From contig CAJUOS010000071.1 of NCBI GenBank assembly GCA_910588075.1, positions 1 through 7,159 of the forward strand: 7,159 nucleotides of DNA, given 5' to 3'. Positions 1 through 6,123 of the stretch are shown here, piece by piece. The DNA comes from an uncultured Erysipelotrichaceae bacterium. Its GTDB lineage: Bacteria; Bacillota_I; Bacilli_A; Erysipelotrichales; Coprobacillaceae. Below the pieces are notes generated by a model that saw only the letters and a list, made by a program, of their open reading frames with translations, had not been told where the DNA came from and made no database searches. Within the stretch, counting starts at the first letter, position 1. Each line of letters begins with the position of its first letter. A program made the position numbers and the translations under genes.

Positions 1-559
1 GTGTATGTTCAGGTTTGTCACACGTAAGAATACAATAGCATATATCACTATGTTCATGTCCTTCACTTTCTTGTTGATTACAAATGAGTTTATAACACTC
101 TTGCAATGTGTGTTCATGTTCTTCTTCCACATTTTCACAAATGAACTCATAACAATCTTCCTGTGTATGAAAATGTTTTTTCAAAGCTTTTTTTCCACAA
201 ATAAGTTCTCCATTTTCATCATAACAAGCATCAATATGCTCATGATAATCACAAACAAGTGTATCACCTTTTGTATAACATTCATCTATTGTATGTGTAT
301 GCTCTGTTTCTTTACATTCAAAAAAACACTTCCAACCAGTAGAATTATGCACATGTTCAACATCACTTGCTTTAGGTATATCACCCATAGTTTTCGAATT
401 TGAATAAGAGTTTGTTGATTCCTTGGCTACGCTCTTTTCTTTTGATTCGGTTTGGATTGTAGTTGTTGCCTTAGTAGACAATGAGTTTAGTGGGATACTC
501 GTCACTGTACTCATAATTAATATAAAACTTACAAATATCTTTTTTAAATGTTGTTTCAT
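1..559 (-). CDS. Secreted Cys/His-repeat surface protein (N-terminal part, runs off left edge)
   Basis: An open frame starts at 559 and continues without a stop through the window edge (186 complete codons, C-terminus missing). Residues 1-31 form a Sec signal peptide: a Lys-containing start (MKQHLKK), a hydrophobic core FVSFILIMSTV, and probable cleavage after STKA. A Ser/Thr/Lys-rich linker (about 32-65) follows. From residue 68 there is a run of short repeats of the form HxH-x3-CY-x(2-7)-C, with CY at C94, C112, C136, C155 and C174, partner Cys at 103, 121, 141, 160 and 180, and an earlier C78/C82 pair. Similar HTHTxxCY-type repeats are known from large Firmicute surface proteins, often with Cna-B or SpaA-like domains. 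Spaced Cys and His suggest metal binding (for example Zn) or disulfides, but the function is unknown to me. The forward-strand open frames over this region are antisense shadows. Export is well supported; the role is open. Confidence 0.85.
   Translation of the reverse strand, partial: MKQHLKKIFVSFILIMSTVTSIPLNSLSTKATTTIQTESKEKSVAKESTNSYSNSKTMGDIPKASDVEHVHNSTGWKCFFECKETEHTHTIDECYTKGDTLVCDYHEHIDACYDENGELICGKKALKKHFHTQEDCYEFICENVEEEHEHTLQECYKLICNQQESEGHEHSDICYCILTCDKPEHT
68..353 (-). repeat. Degenerate Cys/His protein repeats (five to six units)
   Basis: This stretch encodes residues about 69-186 of the surface protein, up to T186 at the window edge; the interval given covers most of it. The units are HTHTIDECY...VC, HIDACY...IC, HFHTQEDCY..IC, HEHTLQECYKLIC and HEHSDICYCILTC, preceded by a divergent HVHNSTGWKCFFEC. 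Unit length is about 17-21 residues. The repeats are visible at the protein level and only weakly at the DNA level, so they are not recent DNA duplications. A new HT begins at the edge, so the array probably continues outside the window. Confidence 0.8.
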
Positions 560-566
560 TTCTCTT

Positions 567-594
567 AGACTGAAAGCAAAAAGTGTTTCAGTCT
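567..594 (-). promoter_or_regulatory. Leader hairpin just upstream of the surface-protein start codon
   Basis: On the minus strand AGACTGAAA and TTTCAGTCT form a perfect 9-bp stem around a 10-base loop. The hairpin ends 7 bases before the ATG at 559. The sequence between hairpin and ATG (TAAGAGA) is a poor ribosome site and sits too close to the start. A better AGGAAGAA stands on the far side, at 601-608. Folding would bring that site to about 14 bases from the ATG in effective distance. A role in translation control is inference. Confidence 0.5.
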
Positions 595-775
595 CTCGCC
601 TTCTTCCTATTATTATAAAATTGTCCCATCTTTTAAACAGTTTACATTTCCATCATAATATTATTAAAATAATTTTCCCATATTTACTGCTTTATTAAAG
701 ATACCTATACTATTTTTAGACAACCAAAAAACTAATTTAATCTTTTTATTGTTACTTGTAAGAATTATAAAACAA

Positions 776-793
776 TATCCTACTTATAGGATA
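776..793. promoter_or_regulatory. Palindromic operator candidate over the -10 box
   Basis: TATCCTA-CTTA-TAGGATA is a perfect 7-bp inverted repeat with a 4-base centre. It covers the whole -10 hexamer of the minus-strand promoter and the expected transcription start. A repressor bound here would block initiation; alternatively the RNA would begin within a small hairpin. I found no second copy of this palindrome in the window, so the cognate regulator is unknown. Confidence 0.45.
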
Positions 794-816
794 GCACTAT
801 AAAAAAACACTGTCAA
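788..816 (-). promoter_or_regulatory. Sigma-A-type promoter of the Cys/His surface-protein gene
   Basis: On the minus strand a perfect -35 TTGACA (811-816) is followed after exactly 17 bases by TATCCT (788-793), four of six matches to TATAAT. Transcription would begin near 781, giving an unusually long leader of about 220 bases before the ATG at 559. The promoter lies just downstream of the preceding gene's terminator, consistent with an independent transcript. Confidence 0.6.
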
Positions 817-823
817 ATATTTA

Positions 824-874
824 AAAAAATAAATGAAAAGGCTTAACTCCTTTATATGTTAGGAATCAAGCCTT
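824..874 (-). terminator. Rho-independent terminator of the double-MBL gene
   Basis: On the minus strand AAGGCTT pairs with AAGCCTT (838-844 with 868-874), and an inner TCC/GGA extension lies across a 3x3 internal loop. A T-rich tail (TTTTCATTTATTTTTTT) follows. It lies about 48 bases past the stop codon at 922 and immediately before the next promoter. The stem is modest in GC but fits this AT-rich genome. Confidence 0.65.
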
Positions 875-921
875 ACAAGAAATATTACATTTTAGCCTAA
901 TTTTGGAATAAGGCAATATAT

Positions 922-3900
922 TTATTGACTTTCTTTTTTCTTTAGTTTTAAAGATACTAACACTGCACCACTTAATAATGCAACCATTGCATATGGAACA
1001 ATATTCATTATATCACTAGTTTTGACTTTTGAAGGTTTCTTTTTATTGTCTGTTGTTGTATTTCCATTAACTATTGGTTCATCTTTAACATCTGGTTTTT
1101 GACTATCTGATGGTTGTTGTGGTTTATCAGGATTTTGATCATCAGGAGTCATATTATTTCTAAAATTAACTGAAGCAACATTTAATTCTTCTCTATCAGT
1201 TAAACCATTTTTAAATATTTCTCCCATTCTTTCTCCAGTAACTATCTTACCATTTTCAACAATTACCAATCCACCATTCCATATCGAATCAGCTGTTATT
1301 TGTTCTTTTGCATATTCCAATGCAGTTAAAACCCATGACGCATACTCTGTTGTATTCAAGTATGGTGTATGTCCTCCAATAATATATTCTAAATTATTAT
1401 CTTGAATATATTTAACTGATTTACTCACACCGTCAATCCAACTATCTAAACCAGATAATCCAACTGTTGTTCCACCTAAATGAATTTGAGCTCCTAATGT
1501 ATCTCCACAATATAAGATTTTATTACTTAAATCTGCTAATTGTCCTCCACCTGGAGTATGTTCATCAGGAATTTCAATAAATTGGAATGTATTTCCTGCA
1601 GCTTCAAATGTTTCCATATCTTTGATATTTACAACATTATCAAAGATTTCAATTAAGTCTTTTCCTACTAATTCTTTAATGATAGCATCTTTGTCAGTTA
1701 AAACAGTATGTGGTTCATTTTCTGGCCAAATAATTGTTGTTATATCTTTTAATTGCTTATCTTGAGCAATAACTGCTAAATTATTTACATGATCTCCATG
1801 ATTATGTGTTAAGAAAATCTTTAATGACTCACATTTATCGCCAATAACACTCTTAATTACATCATTAAGTACATAAGCACCATAGAAATCAACATCAATC
1901 ATGAAAGCTTCTTTTCCATCTTCACTAACATAAATCATAGGATTTTCTAAATCAGTTCCATTTAACATATATAATTTTCCTGAACCTTTATTTTCCATTT
2001 CAATTACAAAGAAATTCCCATATTTCATTGTATATTCATGTTGTTTTTCTTGTGCTTCTTCTGGGCTTAATCCCATAACCAAACCAGTAATAGAATCATG
2101 AGCCCCTAAATCATATCCCCACCAACCATGAGAATCAATATGGAATTTAAATGATACATTCCCTTCTTTACTTGTAGCTATAACATCAGTTCCACCTAAA
2201 TTTTTATTTGTTTCAAACTCATCTGAATCATAAACAGCATCATAATCATATTTTAAGTTAGTTTTTGGATCAAAATCAATAATTTGAGCAATCAAATTAT
2301 GTAATTCATTAATATAATCAGCATCTAATGTATTTCCATTTGCATCTATAACACTAAAATCATCATTATCTGCTAATAGATTTTTAATTTGTTTGACATC
2401 TGTAAAGAAGTTAATCATGTTATAAAAACTTCTTCCTGGAGCAGAAGCTCCATTTAAATAATCAGAATCTAAACGTACATCTTTTAATGATAAATTAACT
2501 GAAATTGTTTTCTTACCATCATTTTTAACAACTGCTAAATCTGTAGTATCTAGTTTTTCTTGTAAATATTTAGATACAGAAATTAATTCTTTTTTACCAG
2601 ATTCATCATACTTAGGTAATTTGACTTCATTAATTGCTTTATCATAATCACCAAATGTATAACCATTTGAAAAATTAATAGAAGCAATATTTAATTCATC
2701 TCTATCACTTACACCATTTTTTGCCATTTCTGCTTGTCTTTCAGCAGTAATAACTTTACCATTTTCTACAACGATAACAGTTCCTCTACCTGTACCAAAA
2801 GTATGATCCTCATTTAATACTTTATTCTTAGCATATTCACATGCTGTTTTAACCCATGTTGCGAATGCAGTATTACCTAAATTTGGTGTATGACCACCTA
2901 TAAAGTATTGAATTCCATTATCAGCAACATATTTTTCTGTCTTTTGAGTACCAGCAATCCAATTATCAATATTTGACATAGGAATATTAGTACCACCCAA
3001 GTGAATTTGAGCTCCTAATGTATCTCCTACATATAATACTTTATTTGTTAAGTCGGCTAATTGTCCTCCACCTACTGTATGTTCATTAGGAATTTCAATA
3101 AATTGGAATTCTGTATTAGAAAATTTAATTTTATCTCCATCTTTAAGTTTAACAACTTTATCTTTACCAAATAATTCTTCACCATATTTACTATTGTAAT
3201 CATTTTCTGGCCAATATACTTTTGTAATATCTTTTAATCTTGAATCTTCAGCAATGATTGATAAATTATTAATATGATCAGGATGATTATGAGTTAAGAA
3301 TATATTTAATTCTGTACATTTATCCCCAATAACATCTTTAATCACTTTATTAAGAACATTTTGACCATACATATCTACATCAATTAAGAATGCTTTTGTC
3401 CCATCAGCACTTACATAAATCATAGGATTTTCTAAATCTGTTGCATTTAACATATAACATTTATCTTTTCCAGAATATCCCATATCAAGAACAAAGAAGT
3501 TAGCATACTTAGTTGCAATCTCTTTTTGTTTACCACCTGCAAATGAAGGTTTACATTCTGCTTCAGTAAATCCCATTGGCAGTCCATTCATAGAATCCAT
3601 TGCGCCTAATTCATATCCCCACCAACCATGAGAGTCGATATGGAATTTGAAAGATACATTTCCTTTATTACTAGTTGCAATGACATCAGTACCACCAATC
3701 TTATTATTTGTTTTAAAAGCAGCTGTATCAAAAATTGAATCTCTATCATATTTTAAATTTGTTTTTGTATCAAATTGAATAATTTGATTAATCAAATCAT
3801 GTAATTCATCAACATATGCCTTGTCAACAGTAGTCCCCTTACTATCAACAACTTTATAATCTTCTTTATCTTTTAATAATTGTTGTATTTGTTTCACATC

Positions 3901-4374
3901 TGTAAAAAAGTTAACCATGTTATAATAACTTTCACCAGCTTGAGATTTACCATTTAAATACTCTGAAGCTAAGTAAACATCTTTTAATTGAACATCAACT
4001 GTTATTGTTTTTGCAACATCATCTACACTAGCAGATAAATTTGTATTATCCAACTTTGCTTTTAAATCACTTGAAACTGGAACATCAGTTTTTATATCAC
4101 CATCCCATTTAGGATTAGTAACTTCACCAATTGCTATATCATAACTTGCTTCTACAATATTACCTTCTTTTACTTGAGCTCCACTCTCTTTAACAATTGT
4201 CTTTTTTCTTTCTGAATTTTCTAATGACTCATTTTTTGTTCCTTTAACTTTTTCTGTTTTTACAATATCTTTTTTTTCTTCTGCTCTAACAAGATAATTA
4301 TTAGAAGCTGTTCCACAAAAGACCATTGATGATACTAACATCAAAGTTAAAAATTTGTTTGTTTTCTTACTCAT
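922..4374 (-). CDS. Secreted, probably wall-anchored protein with two tandem MBL-fold hydrolase units
   Basis: This gene encodes 1150 residues. I chose the ATG at 4374 because AAGGAGGG (4381-4388) stands 6 bases before it; the frame is open to 4404 but lacks such a site. A signal peptide (MSKKTNKFLT, hydrophobic core, cleavage near YLVRA, about residue 31) leads to a charged linker. Then come two homologous units, about 78-571 and 577-1074. Each has an N-terminal module I do not recognise, an identical SFKFHIDSHGWWGY block (H249; H749), and MBL metal ligands: unit 1 H362xH364xD366H367, H432, D451, H495; unit 2 H857xH859xD861H862, H939, D958, H1002. Both sites look intact, so both may be active di-metal hydrolases. 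The tail is a Pro/Lys-rich linker, VKTSD (1117-1121), a membrane segment and KLKKKESQ, resembling a sortase signal. It probably acts outside the cell. The substrate is unknown; lactamase, alkylsulfatase or lactonase activity is not indicated specifically. Confidence 0.88.
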   Translation of the reverse strand: MSKKTNKFLTLMLVSSMVFCGTASNNYLVRAEEKKDIVKTEKVKGTKNESLENSERKKTIVKESGAQVKEGNIVEASYDIAIGEVTNPKWDGDIKTDVPVSSDLKAKLDNTNLSASVDDVAKTITVDVQLKDVYLASEYLNGKSQAGESYYNMVNFFTDVKQIQQLLKDKEDYKVVDSKGTTVDKAYVDELHDLINQIIQFDTKTNLKYDRDSIFDTAAFKTNNKIGGTDVIATSNKGNVSFKFHIDSHGWWGYELGAMDSMNGLPMGFTEAECKPSFAGGKQKEIATKYANFFVLDMGYSGKDKCYMLNATDLENPMIYVSADGTKAFLIDVDMYGQNVLNKVIKDVIGDKCTELNIFLTHNHPDHINNLSIIAEDSRLKDITKVYWPENDYNSKYGEELFGKDKVVKLKDGDKIKFSNTEFQFIEIPNEHTVGGGQLADLTNKVLYVGDTLGAQIHLGGTNIPMSNIDNWIAGTQKTEKYVADNGIQYFIGGHTPNLGNTAFATWVKTACEYAKNKVLNEDHTFGTGRGTVIVVENGKVITAERQAEMAKNGVSDRDELNIASINFSNGYTFGDYDKAINEVKLPKYDESGKKELISVSKYLQEKLDTTDLAVVKNDGKKTISVNLSLKDVRLDSDYLNGASAPGRSFYNMINFFTDVKQIKNLLADNDDFSVIDANGNTLDADYINELHNLIAQIIDFDPKTNLKYDYDAVYDSDEFETNKNLGGTDVIATSKEGNVSFKFHIDSHGWWGYDLGAHDSITGLVMGLSPEEAQEKQHEYTMKYGNFFVIEMENKGSGKLYMLNGTDLENPMIYVSEDGKEAFMIDVDFYGAYVLNDVIKSVIGDKCESLKIFLTHNHGDHVNNLAVIAQDKQLKDITTIIWPENEPHTVLTDKDAIIKELVGKDLIEIFDNVVNIKDMETFEAAGNTFQFIEIPDEHTPGGGQLADLSNKILYCGDTLGAQIHLGGTTVGLSGLDSWIDGVSKSVKYIQDNNLEYIIGGHTPYLNTTEYASWVLTALEYAKEQITADSIWNGGLVIVENGKIVTGERMGEIFKNGLTDREELNVASVNFRNNMTPDDQNPDKPQQPSDSQKPDVKDEPIVNGNTTTDNKKKPSKVKTSDIMNIVPYAMVALLSGAVLVSLKLKKKESQ
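925..1026 (-). other. C-terminal sorting-like signal with VKTSD
   Basis: Residues 1117-1150 read VKTSD, then IMNIVPYAMVALLSGAVLVSL (membrane segment), then KLKKKESQ. The order of pentapeptide, hydrophobic stretch and basic tail matches sortase substrates. The pentapeptide departs from LPxTG and resembles the VKTGD-type signals of some Firmicutes with Ser for Gly. Simple membrane anchoring is the alternative. Confidence 0.6.
1153..2646 (-). repeat. MBL unit 2 of the tandem pair
   Basis: This interval encodes residues 577-1074. It begins YDKAINEVKLPKYDES and ends REELNVASVNFRNN. The metal motif is HNHGDH (857-862), followed by IPDEHTPGGG (H939), CGDTLGAQIH (D958) and GGHTP (H1002). Compared with unit 1 it has about 12 extra residues between the first motif and H939 (spacing 82 against 70). 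Confidence 0.85.
2662..4143 (-). repeat. MBL unit 1 of the tandem pair
   Basis: This interval encodes residues 78-571. It begins YDIAIGEVTNPKWDG and ends RDELNIASINFSNG. The metal motif is HNHPDH (362-367), followed by IPNEHTVGGG (H432), VGDTLGAQIH (D451) and GGHTP (H495). Unit 2 matches it along its whole length. Confidence 0.85.
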
Positions 4375-4380
4375 TATATT

Positions 4381-4388
4381 CCCTCCTT
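4381..4388 (-). promoter_or_regulatory. Strong ribosome binding site of the double-MBL gene
   Basis: AAGGAGGG lies 6 bases before the ATG at 4374. It decides the start in favour of MSKKTNKF over the in-frame codon at 4404. Confidence 0.85.
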
Positions 4389-4394
4389 GACACC

Positions 4395-4436
4395 ATTTTA
4401 TCACTTATGTATACGGTTTCATATTTTTTAAAATTT
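4395..4436 (-). promoter_or_regulatory. Candidate promoter region of the double-MBL gene (ambiguous)
   Basis: Two weak -10 candidates exist on the minus strand: TATACA (4408-4413), with only a poor AAATTT 17 bases upstream, and an extended TGaTAAAAT (4395-4403), which would leave a leader of only about 14 bases. The gap between the regulator terminator and the gene requires a promoter or read-through, but neither box is convincing. A promoter dependent on an activator would look like this. Confidence 0.3.
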
Positions 4437-4463
4437 ATTTTCGTCCTTATTTTGATACTCTTT

Positions 4464-4498
4464 CTAATAAAAATAAAAAGTCTCATTTTTTGAGACTT
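4464..4498 (-). terminator. Terminator of the regulator operon
   Basis: On the minus strand AAGTCTCA-aaaaa-TGAGACTT is a perfect 8-bp stem (4478-4485 with 4491-4498), followed by TTTATTTTTATT. The stem includes the last codons and the TGA stop of the second regulator gene. It separates the regulators from the double-MBL gene. Confidence 0.75.
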
Positions 4499-5238
4499 AT
4501 AAAACATTTCAACTTAATAATATCTAAAATGATTAATAAAATAAGATCATCATAATCAGAACTTTTGGTTTCAGGTAAAGGAATATTCAAAGATACATTC
4601 CCAATATACTCTTTCTCTTTTGAGAATAATATTGTTGGCTTATTCATTTGACATAATGTTTGATATTCATCATATCTTGTCTGCATATATCGACCAGATA
4701 GACTTATAATTATATGAACACCTTCTCTTTCAATAATTTGATTTTTTCCTCTGGATATTTGCATACCATGTACAGGTATTTCCATCACACTCATATCTTC
4801 ACAAAAAGATTGAATCAAATTAATAGGAAAAACTGCTCCATAAACATAAATTCTCTTTTTTTCTAGAATATAATTAACAATACAATTCATTCTATTCATA
4901 AAATCTTCTCGATTGATTTTATGAATAGAAAACATATCTATTTTATCCATTAATTCTTCTTCTGTTAAATATTGATGCTTTTCATATAATTGCAAATTTC
5001 TTGCTTCAAAATTAGATAATAATTGTCTTTTAAATTCACTATAACTATTAAATCCTATTAACTGATAAAATTTAATAATTGATGAAGTTGATGTAAAGCA
5101 TTCTTCTGCTAATTGCTTAATACTTTTCTCTTCCATTTCATTAATATGTTCAATAATGTAAAAAGCAATATTATACATTAAATCATTTTTTAATGTGTTT
5201 TGACTTAATAAAAAGATTAATGATAATACATTATTCAT
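4483..5238 (-). CDS. RpiR/MurR-family-like transcriptional regulator (second gene of pair)
   Basis: The product has 251 residues, close to the usual RpiR length of about 250-285. Residues about 20-75 form the N-terminal HTH domain, with the recognition region SIKQLAEECFTSTSSIIKFYQLIGF typical of the family. Residues about 128-240 resemble a sugar-isomerase (SIS) fold: a strand RIYVYG (129-134), then IIISLSGR (176-183), where the family has the phosphosugar-contacting Ser-Gly, then PTILFS. The first loop is YGAVFP rather than the canonical G-x-G-x-S, so effector binding may be altered. The ATG overlaps the stop of the upstream regulator by one base (TAATG), with AAGGAGAG (5247-5254) 8 bases before it, which implies translational coupling. 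RpiR proteins are cytoplasmic DNA-binding repressors or activators that sense sugar phosphates. The target is unknown; the adjacent MBL gene is the nearest candidate. Confidence 0.82.
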   Translation of the reverse strand: MNNVLSLIFLLSQNTLKNDLMYNIAFYIIEHINEMEEKSIKQLAEECFTSTSSIIKFYQLIGFNSYSEFKRQLLSNFEARNLQLYEKHQYLTEEELMDKIDMFSIHKINREDFMNRMNCIVNYILEKKRIYVYGAVFPINLIQSFCEDMSVMEIPVHGMQISRGKNQIIEREGVHIIISLSGRYMQTRYDEYQTLCQMNKPTILFSKEKEYIGNVSLNIPLPETKSSDYDDLILLIILDIIKLKCFISLKK

Positions 5239-5993
5239 TATTTCATCTCTCCTTTTGTTTTTACTAATTCCTTTGCTATTATTTTATCCAATATTTCTAC
5301 AACTATATTCTTATATTCTTCTTTTGAATTAGGAATCTTAATATTTTTAAATCCCAAATAATTATCAACATTTGCTTCACCAATATAAAACTTTAAAAAA
5401 TCACTATTTCTTAATTCATGTATATTTATTAAATAATTATTACTAATACTCATTTCACTTAAATTTTGAATGTTAAATGATGTATCAATAATAATAAATA
5501 TATCTTCTTTTTTTAAAGTTTTTAACTGATTATAAATCATTTCTATTTCCCACATATTTAAATATGTTACTTTAATTTTATTTTTTCTTAATATATGAGT
5601 TGTATATTCTAAACAACTCATTTCTTTTTGATTTCCATAAAACAGAATTTGTTTTGCATTTATTAATTCTTTAACAAGTTCATTAATTTGTTCTTTATCA
5701 AAATGATAATCTTGAAGAAATAATATTAAATCTTCTATATAATCTTTATCAGGAAATGATAACTTTTTATTTTCTTTCATTAAAACAGAAATAAAATTTT
5801 TAAAATTATTAAAACCTGCTTTTTTATAAAATCTATTAAGTGAGGCTTTGGAAACACCAGTATCTTTCATACACTTTTGAAGTGTCATCTGAGGTAAATC
5901 ATCTAAAGAATGAATAAAATAAGATGCCAATATCCCATCTATACTATTACCAAATAACATTGCCATATTTTCAAGTTTATTTAAAGTATACAT
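5238..5993 (-). CDS. RpiR-like transcriptional regulator with degenerate SIS domain (first gene of pair)
   Basis: The product has 251 residues from the ATG at 5993; a GTG at 6002 is also in frame, but it falls inside the AGGGTGA ribosome site (5999-6005), so I prefer the ATG. The HTH domain covers about residues 10-75, with MTLQKCMKDTGVSKASLNRFYKKAGF at 36-61 as the helix-turn-helix. The C-terminal half (about 114-240) has an SIS-like alternation of strands and helices starting QILFYGNQ (115-122), and DIFIIIDTSF (164-173) where other members carry S-x-S-G. Phosphosugar-binding residues are therefore largely missing; it may bind another ligand, or act as a partner to the co-translated second regulator. 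The family call rests on the HTH and overall layout and is less secure than for its neighbour. It is divergent from the alpha/beta hydrolase gene across about 130 bases. Confidence 0.72.
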   Translation of the reverse strand: MYTLNKLENMAMLFGNSIDGILASYFIHSLDDLPQMTLQKCMKDTGVSKASLNRFYKKAGFNNFKNFISVLMKENKKLSFPDKDYIEDLILFLQDYHFDKEQINELVKELINAKQILFYGNQKEMSCLEYTTHILRKNKIKVTYLNMWEIEMIYNQLKTLKKEDIFIIIDTSFNIQNLSEMSISNNYLINIHELRNSDFLKFYIGEANVDNYLGFKNIKIPNSKEEYKNIVVEILDKIIAKELVKTKGEMK

Positions 5994-6010
5994 AAATTTC
6001 ACCCTATTTT

Positions 6011-6039
6011 ATTATACAATCTTTTTATTTTATTGAATA
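6011..6039 (-). promoter_or_regulatory. Candidate promoter of the regulator pair
   Basis: A perfect TATAAT (6011-6016, minus strand) has a weak TATTCA 17 bases upstream (6034-6039). Transcription would start near 6004, leaving only about ten bases before the ATG at 5993, so the ribosome site would lie at the very 5' end. The short leader makes this uncertain. Confidence 0.35.
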
Positions 6040-6073
6040 GTCTTATATAGTAAAATAATCATGAAATATCCCT

Positions 6074-6101
6074 TTGTATCTTCATTTTTTTATGCTATGA
6101 T
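6074..6101 (+). promoter_or_regulatory. Extended -10 promoter of the alpha/beta hydrolase gene
   Basis: TTGTAT (6074-6079), 16 bases, then TATGAT (6096-6101) preceded by TG in the extended position (TGCTATGAT). The start would be near 6108, just before the AAAGGA ribosome site (6109-6114). The promoter lies inside the longer open frame beginning at 6061, which argues for the later ATG. Confidence 0.45.
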
Positions 6102-6123
6102 AGACAAGAAAGGACTGATGATA

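Noticed and set aside
68..353. CRISPR-like or DNA tandem repeat
   Set aside because: The periodicity is only in the encoded Cys/His pattern. Unit lengths vary and the DNA is not identical between units.
5..403. Forward-strand open frame of 132 codons rich in Phe, Ile, Thr and Cys
   Set aside because: It is antisense to the Cys/His-repeat gene. Its hydrophobic composition is the mirror of Glu, His, Lys and Asn codons on the other strand, and the minus frame has a signal peptide and repeats.
423..698. Forward-strand open frame of 91 codons
   Set aside because: It spans the antisense of the signal-peptide region and the AT-rich leader of the minus-strand gene, with no ribosome site or family signature.
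764..769. TATAAT on the minus strand as a second promoter for the surface-protein gene
   Set aside because: The hexamer 17 bases upstream (ATCCTA) does not resemble a -35 box. The TTGACA/TATCCT pair just upstream is better.
4306..4326. Lipoprotein signal at Cys20 of the double-MBL protein
   Set aside because: The residues before the Cys are MVF. Phe at -1 does not fit a lipobox, and a standard cleavage site (LVRA) follows, so a C-terminal anchor is more likely.
4375..4404. Ten-residue N-terminal extension of the double-MBL protein
   Set aside because: These bases contain the AAGGAGGG ribosome site for the ATG at 4374, and the extension would precede a normal signal peptide.
6061..6123. Upstream start of the alpha/beta hydrolase at 6061
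   Set aside because: This stretch holds the likely extended -10 promoter and the AAAGGA site. The ATG at 6118 is only 3 bases from that site, so 6124 fits best.
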